A stretch of 38,591 nucleotides of DNA from JAZSMJ01 sp045535815 (GTDB lineage: Bacteria; Bacillota; Clostridia; Oscillospirales; CAG-272), in contig JAZSMJ010000002.1 in the NCBI GenBank assembly GCA_045535815.1, positions 1 to 38,591 on the forward strand, read 5' to 3'. Under the pieces are notes generated by a model that saw nothing but the letters and a program-made list of their open reading frames with translations, was not told the DNA's origin and did not search any database. Each line of letters opens with the position of its first letter. The stretch's first letter is position 1. A program made the translations under genes and the position numbers. Positions 21,143-29,648 of the stretch are shown here, piece by piece.

Positions 21143-23362
21143 TTATTCGTTTTCCGAAACTATCTCGTGCGCCATCTTACGCTGAGCCATAACAAGCTTG
21201 TAGTAGATACCCTTGTTTTCGAGCAGCTCTGCGTGTGTGCCGAATTCGGCAACGTGACCCTTGTCTAAAACGAGCAGCTTGTCTGCGTTTCTCAGAGTGG
21301 AGAGACGGTGTGCGATAGCAAAGGTGGTTCTGTTCTTGACCAGCTTGTTGAGCGCATCCTGGATAAGCTTTTCGGTCTCGGTATCGAGAGCGGCTGTAGC
21401 CTCGTCGAGAATGAGTATTCTCGGGTCGTGAATGATAGCTCTTGCGATGGCAACTCGCTGTCTTTCACCGCCTGAGAGGGAATATCCCTTATCGCCTATC
21501 ATGGTATTGTATCCCTCCGGCAGACCAACGATAAAGTCGTGCGCATTGGCTATTCTTGCCGCCGCAATGACCTCCTCGTCGGTAGCGTGAGGCTTAGAAT
21601 ACTTAATGTTATCTCTGATAGTACCGGAGAAGAGGAAGGTCTCCTGAAGCACAACTCCTATCTGCGAGCGGAGCGCCTCCTGCGAGATATCCTTGATATT
21701 GACGTCGTCAATAACTATCTCACCCTCGTTTACGTCGTAAAGACGCATTATCAGGTTGATAAGCGTGGTCTTACCCGAGCCGGAGTGACCGACTATACCG
21801 ATCATCTCGCCCTTCTTAACGTCAAGAGAAACGTTTTCAAGAACGGGATTGTAGCTCTCGTAGCCGAAGGTTACGTTTCTTATGTTGATGTCGCCCTCTA
21901 TTCTGATATCTATCGGAAGATTGATATCCTGAACCTCGGGAGTTTCCTCAAGTATCTCAAGCACCTTGCTTGCAGAGGTTAAGAACTCCGATATCTGTCT
22001 CGGAAGCGAGGTTATGTAAAGCAGAGGAGCGTAAATAATGTTGGAATAGGAGTTGAACTGATGGAGCGTACCTATCATCATCTCGCCGTTGAATACCAGC
22101 AGGTTTCCGTAAAGCAGTATCAGATAGCTTCCGAATCTTATAACGAAGGTAAGGATGGGGAAGATGGTATCGAACACCTTTGCGTTAGCCTCGTTCTGCT
22201 TTGAGTGGCGGCTGGTCGCCTCCTCGAATCTTTCGATCTCACGGTCCTCCTGGCCGAAGCATTTAACGACTCTGACACCGTTCAGAACGTCCTGAAGCAG
22301 ATGTCCTACCTTTGTTCCGAGTATCCACAGCTTGCGGTTTCTCATATTTATATACTTCCAGAAGCGGGAGATTATAAATACTACCAGCGGTATCGGAACG
22401 AAGACGAACAGACACATTACCCAGTTAAGACAGAGCAGTATAACGAGCGCAAGGACGAATGAGAACAGCTGAATGAATATCTGCGGCAGCTGATTCATAA
22501 CGAAGTTACGCATTATCGCCGTGTCGTTGTTTACACGGCCCATAAGGTCACCTGTCGAGCGTCTTTGCAAGGACGATACCGACAGCGACTGCAGCTTTTC
22601 GTAAAGCAGAGTCTTGAGCATCAGCGTGAACTTTTCACCGGCAACGGCGGAGCAGCGTCCCTGCAAAACGCCCATTGCCCTTTGGAAGAAGTCTATAGAC
22701 ACGATGGCAACGACTATGGCTGCAAAGCCTGCCATAGAGCCTCTTTCGGTGCCGAGAGCAGGCTGAATGTACTTGTTTACCGCTATCGACTGTACCCACG
22801 GTACTATAAACGAGAAAGCAACGCTGAATACCGATACGAACAGCGGCATGAACATCATAAGGCGCAGACCCTTGGTCATTGCCCAGAGCTTTTTATAAAC
22901 CTCCATCTTGTTCATACAGTAAGGACAGATGGTGGTATGCTGTACGAACGGGCGACCGCACTTGGGGCAGAAGCGCTCGGGCGTACTGTTGGTGATGGGA
23001 GTCTGGTTTTGAGTTTCGGTCAGTATCTCGCACGCCTTGACGATAACGGCGTATCTGGGCAGATTTCTGCCCGAGATGAACTGACAAAGCAGCGTTTCGG
23101 AGCCGTTTATCTTGGCGTAGAAGCCGCAGCTTCCGTACATGACCTCGGTCTTGAATCCGCTTGCGCCCTCAAGGGGGTAGACCGCAAGCAGCTCTCCTTC
23201 AAGCAGCTTATAAATATTTTTGGGGGTGAAGACCATATAGCCGTCAACGAATCTGTCTTCGATAATGTTAAACGGCAAGCAGTACATCACCTTTTCATCC
23301 GGCGCGCAGGCGGCCTCAAATGCGGCTTTATCGGCCTGCGGCAGGTCATAAAGAAGTTTCAT
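21143..23362 (-). CDS. ABC exporter half-transporter with N-terminal PH-like region and zinc ribbon (third gene of the DUF1854 unit)
   Basis: 739 residues. The first 115 residues look like a small beta-rich domain (GYMVFTPKNIYKLLEGELLAVYPLE resembles a bacterial PH-type repeat). A zinc-ribbon-like CPKC...CPYC follows at 132-149. The exporter membrane domain with six helices spans about 165-460, and an ATPase domain about 490-725. The nucleotide sites are complete: GHSGSGKTT (Walker A), LQETFLF (Q-loop), LSGGERQR (signature), ILILDEATAALD (Walker B with catalytic Glu), AHRLSTL (switch His). It belongs to the lipid/peptide exporter type (MsbA-like). It is the last gene of a three-gene unit, 15 bases after the DUF1854 gene, and most likely forms a heterodimer with the 771-residue partner. 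Substrate unknown. Confidence 0.88.
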   Translation of the reverse strand: MKLLYDLPQADKAAFEAACAPDEKVMYCLPFNIIEDRFVDGYMVFTPKNIYKLLEGELLAVYPLEGASGFKTEVMYGSCGFYAKINGSETLLCQFISGRNLPRYAVIVKACEILTETQNQTPITNSTPERFCPKCGRPFVQHTTICPYCMNKMEVYKKLWAMTKGLRLMMFMPLFVSVFSVAFSFIVPWVQSIAVNKYIQPALGTERGSMAGFAAIVVAIVSIDFFQRAMGVLQGRCSAVAGEKFTLMLKTLLYEKLQSLSVSSLQRRSTGDLMGRVNNDTAIMRNFVMNQLPQIFIQLFSFVLALVILLCLNWVMCLFVFVPIPLVVFIISRFWKYINMRNRKLWILGTKVGHLLQDVLNGVRVVKCFGQEDREIERFEEATSRHSKQNEANAKVFDTIFPILTFVIRFGSYLILLYGNLLVFNGEMMIGTLHQFNSYSNIIYAPLLYITSLPRQISEFLTSASKVLEILEETPEVQDINLPIDIRIEGDINIRNVTFGYESYNPVLENVSLDVKKGEMIGIVGHSGSGKTTLINLIMRLYDVNEGEIVIDDVNIKDISQEALRSQIGVVLQETFLFSGTIRDNIKYSKPHATDEEVIAAARIANAHDFIVGLPEGYNTMIGDKGYSLSGGERQRVAIARAIIHDPRILILDEATAALDTETEKLIQDALNKLVKNRTTFAIAHRLSTLRNADKLLVLDKGHVAEFGTHAELLENKGIYYKLVMAQRKMAHEIVSENE

Positions 23363-23377
23363 ATACTCCTCCGTTTA

Positions 23378-23974
23378 TCAGAGATATATCTCGATTTTTC
23401 TGAAGCTTGCGGGATCCAGCTTTTTGGGGTCGGGGATATCGAAGCAGTTTCCGTCTATATCGTAGATGTAGACTCTGCCGTCCTCAAGCTCTCTTATATT
23501 GTTAAAGGGGTTGTTGAGTATAAACGTTACGTTGCCTGCAGTAGTCTCGGCGTCCCAATAGGAATAACCGAACTTTTCCTTGACTCCCGTGATCTTGAGT
23601 ATAACGGGCGAGAAGTATCTGCGGTCGATCTCTTCCATAAACAGATCCTGCGTTTCCTTATCGAAATCGGACATATAGCGGATCATACCTATCTCATGAC
23701 CTCTGCCCTTTTTCTTGGTATCGGGCTCACGCACCGACAGAAATTCATTCGGATTGGTTACCGGGAAGGCTCTGAGTATTACAACTCTTTCAAATACCTC
23801 AACGCCATCCTTTCCCTTAAGCTCAAGGGAGATAAGTCCTCCGCCGGAGCGGAAGAAGCGTGCGTTTTCGGGTGTGAGCGGTACCGATTCTCTGGTATCC
23901 TCGAGTATCAGATCGCCCTCGTCTATATCGTCAAGCAATTCTTTTTTCTTCTTGGTTTCTTCAGCCATTGCCAA
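23378..23974 (-). CDS. DUF1854 family protein between two ABC exporters
   Basis: 198 residues, soluble. The pattern LTPENARFFRSGGGLISLEL, then VVILRAFPVTNPNEFLSVREPD, then EIGMIRYMSDFDKETQDLFMEEIDRRYFSPVILKI, and GYSYWDAETTAGNVTFILNNPFNNIRELEDGRVYIYDIDGNCFDIPD matches the DUF1854 family. In beta-proteobacteria the family is annotated as associated with cyanophycin metabolism and an ABC transporter; no cyanophycin gene is present here. The N-terminus is highly charged (EETKKKKELLDDIDEGDL). The gene sits exactly between two exporter genes with gaps of 15 bases, so it is probably a cytosolic partner or regulator of the transporter (inference). Confidence 0.85.
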   Translation of the reverse strand: MAMAEETKKKKELLDDIDEGDLILEDTRESVPLTPENARFFRSGGGLISLELKGKDGVEVFERVVILRAFPVTNPNEFLSVREPDTKKKGRGHEIGMIRYMSDFDKETQDLFMEEIDRRYFSPVILKITGVKEKFGYSYWDAETTAGNVTFILNNPFNNIRELEDGRVYIYDIDGNCFDIPDPKKLDPASFRKIEIYL

Positions 23975-23989
23975 AAACCTCCCTTTTCC

Positions 23990-26305
23990 TTACATTCCCT
24001 GCAGAACTTTCTTCATCGCTTCACTCTGAAGGGTGTACAGTCTGTAGTACACGCCCTTCTGGGCGATCAGCTCGGTGTGCGTTCCCTGCTCGGCTATCTC
24101 ACCGTTTTCAATAGCAAACAGATAGTTGCACTCCTTAAGCGTTGAAAGTCTGTGGGCTATGGTTATGGTAGTTTTTCCTTTTACAAGATTGTTCAGAGCA
24201 TCCTGGATAAGTCTTTCGGTCTCGGTATCCATTGCGGCGGTCGCCTCGTCGAGAATAAGTATGGACGGATCGAGCAAAAGCGCTCTTGCTATGGATATTC
24301 TCTGCTTTTCACCGCCCGAGAGCGAACGGCTTCCCGTTCCGACCATGGTCTCGTATCCGTCGGGCAGATTGAGGATAAAATCGTGTGCATTTGCGGCCTT
24401 GGCGGCGGCGATTATATCGTCCATGCTCGCATCCGGTCTTGCGTATCTTATGTTATCGGCTATAGTTCCCTTGAAGAGGAATATCTCCTGCGAAACTATG
24501 GCGATATTCTTGCGCAGCGAGGATATCTTTATCTGCTTTACGTTATGACCGTCTATTTCGATAGATCCGCTTATAACGTCGTACATACGGTTGATGAGGT
24601 TTGCTATGGTGCTCTTACCCGAGCCGGTGTGTCCGACAAGACCTATGTTATCACCTGCGTTTATCTTGAGGGATACGTTCTTGAGTATCGGTCTGTTGGG
24701 GGCATAGTGGAAGCATACTCTCTTGAGCTCGATATCACCCTTTATGGTCTCAAGATCAACGGGATTGGGAGCATCGGTAATATCCGGAACGGCATCGAGA
24801 ATCTCGAACATTCTCTGTGCTGAGTTTATGGTGTCGGTAACCAGGTTGGTGAAGTTGGTAAAGAAGTTGAGCGGGCCGAATATCATACCGAGATATCCGA
24901 AGTATGACGTGAATTCACCGTACGTCATGGTCTCGTTCATAACGCTCAGACCTCCGGCACCCCATATCGCATTGGAAGATATGGCGATAAGAAGACCGAT
25001 TATGGGGAATATGGTAAGGCTGACCATATTGACTCTGAGGTTTGCCTCGTACAGATTGGTGCTGTACTTATAGAAGCGGTGGGTCTCCTCCGCCTCCTTT
25101 GCGAACGCCTTAACGACACGGACACCGTTTAAGGAGTCGCCGAGGAAGGCGTTTAAGGAGCTTGATCTTCTCCAGCATCTGGAGTACATTCTCCACAGCT
25201 TGGGGAGCATTACCTTGAATATCCAGACTATTATCGGAACGGGGATAAATACTATCAGCGTCAGCTTCCAGTTCATCATAAAGAGGAAGATGGTAAGACC
25301 GATAAAGTTGAGCATATTAACGATAAGGTGCGGAACTCCGTCAATAAAGAAGGAGCGTATTCTGTCCGCATCGTAGTTTACTCTGTTTATCAAACGTCCG
25401 GTCGGATTCTGGTTGAAGTATGCAAGCGACAGACGCTGCATGGACGTAAATATGTTCAGCTTCATTCTGAATGAAACACGTGTGGACATACGGGCGTTGG
25501 CTCTGTTCTGGATTATCGAGATCAGCACCGAGAGCATTGCCATTCCGAAGATGACGCCGACTACTATGTATACCCACGCCTCGCTGTGATACTTACCGGT
25601 AGGGCTTACGACGTTATCGTAGAGCACTACGCCGTTTACGATAGGCGTAAGCAGAGCAAGACCTGACGAGCAGAGCATACAGATAAGCACGGTTATAAGC
25701 TGAGGCTTAAATTCGGTGAAGTATTTGAGCAGACGAATAAAAATAGCGCCGCCCTTTACACAATTCTTACAGATTTTTCTGTTCTGATCCTCATATATCT
25801 TACCGCATCTCGGGCACTTCTGGTTGAATTGCTCAAAGATCGGGTCGTCTTCGTCGATTTTTACTCCATCCTTCAAACGATCAATAATATCAAGAAAAGC
25901 AAACAGTTTTTTCTTGCAAGCATTCGTGCAATAAGCGACACAAACAGTTTTATCATCCTCACCGTCAGGTAGGATGGCAAGCAGCCGGTTTGACGAAACA
26001 AAGTTGTCAACGTACAGCTTTTTTGCAATATTAAGGTCGAATTCAGCCTGTCTGTCAAGGATGAACTCGTCAATAGTTTTTCCTGCTTCGGCGGCCTTCT
26101 TTTTTCGGTAGATCTTTTCGGCGTCGGAGCTTGAGGAAATTATGTACAGTTTTCGGTCATCTGTGTTACACCCGAGCCATGTCTCACCGAAGTTTCCGTC
26201 AAGATCGAGGTCCATTCGGAGAACGAGGTCGAGCCGTGCAGTATCTGCACCGATATCGGAAAAGGCTTTTTCCGCGGCAGACGTCAACTTATCAAGCGGC
26301 AACAT
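23990..26305 (-). CDS. ABC exporter half-transporter with N-terminal extension and zinc ribbon (first gene of the DUF1854 unit)
   Basis: 771 residues with the start taken at the ATG at 26305, because AAAGGAA lies just before it; a longer in-frame ATG at 26335 has no ribosome binding site. About 160 residues of a cytosolic domain come first (with GCNTDDRKLYIISSSS and VCVAYCTNACKKKLFAFLD), then zinc-ribbon-like CPRC...CKNC at 164-182. The six-helix exporter domain is about 200-490 and the ATPase domain about 520-760. All nucleotide-site motifs are canonical: GHTGSGKST, SQEIFLF, LSGGEKQR, ILILDEATAAMD, AHRLSTL. It opens the three-gene unit ABC > DUF1854 > ABC and should pair with the 739-residue transporter. 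Substrate unknown. Confidence 0.87.
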   Translation of the reverse strand: MLPLDKLTSAAEKAFSDIGADTARLDLVLRMDLDLDGNFGETWLGCNTDDRKLYIISSSSDAEKIYRKKKAAEAGKTIDEFILDRQAEFDLNIAKKLYVDNFVSSNRLLAILPDGEDDKTVCVAYCTNACKKKLFAFLDIIDRLKDGVKIDEDDPIFEQFNQKCPRCGKIYEDQNRKICKNCVKGGAIFIRLLKYFTEFKPQLITVLICMLCSSGLALLTPIVNGVVLYDNVVSPTGKYHSEAWVYIVVGVIFGMAMLSVLISIIQNRANARMSTRVSFRMKLNIFTSMQRLSLAYFNQNPTGRLINRVNYDADRIRSFFIDGVPHLIVNMLNFIGLTIFLFMMNWKLTLIVFIPVPIIVWIFKVMLPKLWRMYSRCWRRSSSLNAFLGDSLNGVRVVKAFAKEAEETHRFYKYSTNLYEANLRVNMVSLTIFPIIGLLIAISSNAIWGAGGLSVMNETMTYGEFTSYFGYLGMIFGPLNFFTNFTNLVTDTINSAQRMFEILDAVPDITDAPNPVDLETIKGDIELKRVCFHYAPNRPILKNVSLKINAGDNIGLVGHTGSGKSTIANLINRMYDVISGSIEIDGHNVKQIKISSLRKNIAIVSQEIFLFKGTIADNIRYARPDASMDDIIAAAKAANAHDFILNLPDGYETMVGTGSRSLSGGEKQRISIARALLLDPSILILDEATAAMDTETERLIQDALNNLVKGKTTITIAHRLSTLKECNYLFAIENGEIAEQGTHTELIAQKGVYYRLYTLQSEAMKKVLQGM

Positions 26306-26385
26306 AATAAAATTCCTTTCTGATAGCGTTTGCATAAGGCAAACGCCCTGCCTTGCGGCTTTTTATCAGCTGTTTTACTACACTA

Positions 26386-26413
26386 ATTTTAAATTATTTG
26401 ATGAAAAAGTCAA
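26386..26413 (-). promoter_or_regulatory. Promoter of the ABC-DUF1854-ABC unit
   Basis: Minus strand TTGACT (26408-26413), 16-base spacer, TAAAAT (26386-26391), about 80 bases before the ATG at 26305. Confidence 0.55.
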
Positions 26414-26726
26414 CCCCTCTTGCGAAAAAAAAACAACTTTGGCGTTTTGCGTTTTTTTGCCCTGTATATCAGTGCTTTTTCGTCAATTTGAACAAACAAA
26501 TTCACATTTTGTTAATAACTTATCTTCGGGTGAAAAACCAGACATAAAAGGGCGTATGTGGAAGAAATAACATAACATAAATAATAAAAGGTTTATGATA
26601 AATAATAAAATTTTATACTAATTATGTAAGATGTTTATTTCGTAACATTTATGTTGTAAAATTATTATAATGCAACGATAAATTAAAGTATAATTTACGA
26701 TAGATACAAGCAAAGGGGTGGTAAAC
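26414..26726. other. AT-rich intergenic region with 13-bp direct repeats
   Basis: No gene recognised. Two identical 13-bp copies of ATAAATAATAAAA (26577-26589 and 26598-26610) are 21 bases apart, about two helical turns, and TATAAT occurs at two places before the XRE gene without a clear -35 box. The repeats could be an operator for the small regulator that follows (inference). Confidence 0.4.
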
Positions 26727-27032
26727 GTGAAGGATATTCTTGCCGTCATAAATAAATACCGTGAAGAACGCAATTGGACAGAGTATCACTTGGCAGAAAT
26801 GTCGGGGCTTCCTCAGTCCACCATCTCCTCTTGGTACAGAAAGAATATGATACCTACCATACCGTCATTGGAAAAGATATGCGATGCGTTTGGAATAACG
26901 CTTTCTCAGCTTTTTGCTGATGGAGAAGCTACGGTATCTCTTACAGAAACACAAAAAAGACTGCTTGAGAGTTGGTCAAAGCTGACAAAGGAACAGCAGG
27001 ATGCAGTATTTGCACTAATAGAAAAAATGTAA
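26727..27032 (+). CDS. Small XRE-family HTH regulator
   Basis: 101 residues if started at the GTG at 26727, which lies 8 bases after AAGGGG; an upstream in-frame GTG at 26718 overlaps that site and is less likely. Residues 1-65 form a Cro/C1-type helix-turn-helix (TEYHLAEMSGLPQSTISSWYRK, then PSLEKICDAFGITLSQLF). The C-terminal tail (LTETQKRLLESWSKLTKEQQDAVFALIEKM) is a short helix typical of small clostridial XRE proteins. It probably acts on nearby promoters, including its own, or on the divergent ABC-DUF1854-ABC unit; this is inferred only from position. A strong terminator follows. Confidence 0.85.
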   Translation: MKDILAVINKYREERNWTEYHLAEMSGLPQSTISSWYRKNMIPTIPSLEKICDAFGITLSQLFADGEATVSLTETQKRLLESWSKLTKEQQDAVFALIEKM

Positions 27033-27036
27033 ATTT

Positions 27037-27065
27037 AAAACCGGTCGTTTAAAGACCGGTTTTTT
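27037..27065 (+). terminator. Terminator of the small XRE gene
   Basis: AAAACCGGTC / GACCGGTTTT stem with a 7-base loop, continuing into a T-tract; it starts 4 bases after the stop codon. Confidence 0.85.
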
Positions 27066-27112
27066 GTATCGTAAAAATAGTACCGCCATGTAATATTAGT
27101 ATTGCATAGTTA

Positions 27113-27160
27113 GCCTTCTCAAGTGGAGAAGGCGGCAGGCGGCAGCAAGCCACCGCCCTA
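27113..27160. repeat. Palindromic repeat fragment
   Basis: GCCTTCTC / GAGAAGGC hairpin (27113-27133) followed by GGCAGGCGGCAGCAAGCCACCGCCCTA. The pattern GCCTTCTCxxxTGGAGAAGGCGGC resembles the intergenic palindromic elements of Oscillospiraceae, here probably truncated. Confidence 0.5.
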
Positions 27161-27169
27161 CGAAAAAAA

Positions 27170-27207
27170 CGCCCGCATAACAGAAGTTGTATCTGTTAAT
27201 ACGGGCG
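27170..27207 (-). terminator. Terminator of the Gld-like/PrsA operon
   Basis: A 15-bp stem with one bulge (CGCCCG.ATTAACAGA against TCTGTTATGCGGGCG, minus strand) and a 7-base loop, followed by TTTTTTTCG. It lies about 20 bases past the PrsA-like stop. Confidence 0.75.
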
Positions 27208-27227
27208 GTATTTATTTAGTGTAGAAA

Positions 27228-28136
27228 TCAATCCTTATATTCTACCTCAAGACCTTGTGCTTCCTTTATAAGCATATCGTTGAACTCTCTTGCAAGATAT
27301 GCCTCTCTGAAATCCTCAAAGTGACTGTCAACGTATTCTGCCTCTATCGGAAGACGCTTGATTATATGGAAGCCCAGAGGGCTTTCGACAATACCGCTTA
27401 TCTGGCCCTCTTCAAGTGCAAATGCGGTGTTTTCAAAAGCCTCTATCATCTCACCCTTGGTGAAATAATAGCCGTCCTCGGTCTGACCGGGGTCCTCGCT
27501 GTATTGAGTCATCAAAGCAAGAAAATCCTCACCGCCATTAACGCTTGCGAGAATGCTCTCTGCAAGAGCACGGTTTTGCTCTGCGTCATCCTCTGCATCG
27601 TTCATTATAAGAATATGCACAGCGTGGGCAAAATTCTGCTCTATATCTGCTTCTATTGTTGCATCGTCCGAGACGATAGCGCCGGTAAATTCGTCGGTCA
27701 GAAGTCCATAGAGCTGTTCCTTTATATACAGCATCTCAAGCATATCCTTCATAAGCGCACTTGTCATAAATCCATCGGAAAGCATAGCCTCAAAGGCTTC
27801 CTTTCCGCCGTATTCCTGCTGATACGCATCGTAGGTGTCGGATATTACCGTTTTATCGTCCTTCGAGAGCTTGTAGTCGGAGCTTTTCGCAAGCTCGTAT
27901 ACGGCGTAGTACTCTCGAAGAGCGTTTTCGGTGCTCTCAACAACGGCATCCTCAAGCGCCTCTCCCGAAAGTGAGGGGCTGAGCTGTGCACGGTAATTAT
28001 TTTCAAAATAGGAATACTGATCCTTTGATACCTCGTGCGAGCCAACCTTCATTACGCAGTCCGACGAGCAGGAGCTCATCAAGACCGCCACCAGCATCAG
28101 TATGAGTGATAGCTTCAATATATTAGTTTTACGCAT
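27228..28136 (-). CDS. PrsA/SurA-like peptidyl-prolyl isomerase lipoprotein
   Basis: 302 residues from the ATG at 28136 (GGAG about 10 bases upstream; an in-frame GTG at 28145 is less well placed). A lipoprotein signal peptide ends in VLMSSC, with the cysteine near residue 23. An N-terminal SurA-like helical region (SKDQYSYFENNYRAQL, LREYYAVYELAK) follows. The parvulin domain lies at about 170-265: HAVHILIMND, then FLALMTQYSEDPGQTEDGYYFTKGEMIEAFENTAFALEEGQISGIVES, and the end motif PLGFHIIKRL. It would fold secreted or membrane-attached proteins outside the membrane. It closes the Gld-like ABC operon, 15 bases after the DUF4340 gene, which suggests that it serves that machine or its cargo. 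Confidence 0.88.
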   Translation of the reverse strand: MRKTNILKLSLILMLVAVLMSSCSSDCVMKVGSHEVSKDQYSYFENNYRAQLSPSLSGEALEDAVVESTENALREYYAVYELAKSSDYKLSKDDKTVISDTYDAYQQEYGGKEAFEAMLSDGFMTSALMKDMLEMLYIKEQLYGLLTDEFTGAIVSDDATIEADIEQNFAHAVHILIMNDAEDDAEQNRALAESILASVNGGEDFLALMTQYSEDPGQTEDGYYFTKGEMIEAFENTAFALEEGQISGIVESPLGFHIIKRLPIEAEYVDSHFEDFREAYLAREFNDMLIKEAQGLEVEYKD

Positions 28137-28151
28137 TATGATCACGCTCCG

Positions 28152-29648
28152 TCAGTTTTTTGCAGTAGAGTCGACTGCGATGCCCTTTAAGACCTTCTGT
28201 GCATCGCTTATTATCTTCTCAACGTCGTCGATATAAACGTAGTACAGACCCTCACCGTTTATGGTATAGAAGCAACGTCTGGTCGAATAGGGATAATACT
28301 TATATACGTATTCGACGCCTGCGTCGGTCACAACGGTCATGGTAAGCATACATTCAAGTGAATCGGTATCGGTATTCTCTGCATAATCCTCAAGATAGAC
28401 CGAAAGCATGGTCTTATAGAACTGTCTGAAGTTTGTAACGTCCTCGATGACCTTTGAGGCGTTCTTTGCAAAAACGGTTATCTCCTGATCTGTTCCCTCA
28501 ACGATAAAGGTTTCGTTTATCTCGGGGGCTTCAAGCGTGATGGACGCTATGTCGTTAAGATAGAGGGAGTAGGTCATACGGTCAACGTATTTTATTATAT
28601 CCCACCAAAGGAAGTTGACTGCAGAGGTGTCCATTCTTACTATCATATTGAACAGCATGGAGAAGGCGTAGCATTTGCCGTTCTCATCGGGCTGACTGAA
28701 TACGACGAAGCTTTCAACTCCCGAATAGGTGTAGTGGAGCATAAGCTCAATGTTTTCTGTGTCTATACCGTAGGAGCTGAGCACCTCTTCCGATATCTCA
28801 TTATCGACACCGCCCATATAGACAACCTCTTCACCCTGCATGGAGATAAGAGAGTAGAGCACGTCCGCATAACTGCTGATATTGACAACGTACTGAGCAG
28901 GTGCAAGCATTCTGTATACCGAGGTGGAGGCTGTCTTTTCCTTTTCCTCCTCGGTCAGATAGTCGATGTATACCGAAACCTCATCGTCCTTTATGATGTA
29001 GAAATCGTCTACAAGATAGTAGTCGTTAGAGCCTACGGGATATGCCACGATAGGCGTTACCAGCGAGGTGATGGGCGCTAAAAGCGTTACCGCAATAGTG
29101 GAGTCGAGAACGTAAACTGCGTTTCTCTCGGAGTAGCGTACGTAATAGCCTGCTCCGGTCGGGAGCATATCGCCGATAAACAGCTTGTGCTGAGTGCCGT
29201 CCGTCTTTGTGAGGATATAATATGCCGGAGAATCGGAATCGGCAAGTCCGTATTCGGAAAGGTCGGGGCAATCCTCTGTGATCCTTGTCATTGCAAGGGG
29301 GTATCCCGTGCTGACTACGAGATTTGAGAGCATCTCAAGGCTGTAAGGAGCGTTTTCGTATCCGAGAAGGTAGAATTCTCCGTCACTGCCTCTGTGCATG
29401 GTGTATCCGCCATGCTGATTTACGACCTCGACAGACTGTATGTCTGCCTTTGATATATGCTCAAATATGAGTATACGGTCTGAAACGTCTCGGATCTCGC
29501 CCTCGATAAGCTCCTGTATCTCCTTGTCTGCATCGCCGTCCGACTGCGATGCCTCAAGCATAGGCGCTACGACAAATACGTAGGCAAGAGCAAGGGCAAT
29601 TATTGCAAGGGCAATTATAATAACTGTTATGGTTTGCTTTTTTATCAT
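28152..29648 (-). CDS. DUF4340 domain protein of the Gld-like ABC system
   Basis: 498 residues with the start at the ATG at 29648, which overlaps the stop of the upstream gene as ATGA and has AGGAG upstream. A single N-terminal membrane helix (about 7-28, TVIIIALAIIALALAYVFVVAP) is followed by a large extracytoplasmic region with repeated beta-rich DUF4340 units: IQSVEVVNQHGGYTMHRGSDGEFYLLGYE, then YGLADSDSPAYYILTKTDGTQHKLFIGD. Such proteins accompany GldG-type ABC auxiliary proteins in many bacteria. Function is unknown; it probably forms the outer part of the complex or binds its cargo. Translational coupling with the preceding gene supports a stoichiometric complex. Confidence 0.8.
   Translation of the reverse strand: MIKKQTITVIIIALAIIALALAYVFVVAPMLEASQSDGDADKEIQELIEGEIRDVSDRILIFEHISKADIQSVEVVNQHGGYTMHRGSDGEFYLLGYENAPYSLEMLSNLVVSTGYPLAMTRITEDCPDLSEYGLADSDSPAYYILTKTDGTQHKLFIGDMLPTGAGYYVRYSERNAVYVLDSTIAVTLLAPITSLVTPIVAYPVGSNDYYLVDDFYIIKDDEVSVYIDYLTEEEKEKTASTSVYRMLAPAQYVVNISSYADVLYSLISMQGEEVVYMGGVDNEISEEVLSSYGIDTENIELMLHYTYSGVESFVVFSQPDENGKCYAFSMLFNMIVRMDTSAVNFLWWDIIKYVDRMTYSLYLNDIASITLEAPEINETFIVEGTDQEITVFAKNASKVIEDVTNFRQFYKTMLSVYLEDYAENTDTDSLECMLTMTVVTDAGVEYVYKYYPYSTRRCFYTINGEGLYYVYIDDVEKIISDAQKVLKGIAVDSTAKN

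Noticed and set aside
22565..24145. A 526-codon open frame on the plus strand
   Set aside because: It is antisense to the 739-residue exporter, the DUF1854 gene and the end of the 771-residue exporter, all of which have clear family motifs. The translation has no recognisable domain and no ribosome binding site.
21143..26305. Heterodimeric exporter with one degenerate ATP site
   Set aside because: Both ATPase domains carry intact Walker A, Q-loop, signature, catalytic Glu and switch His, so there is no sign of a degenerate site.
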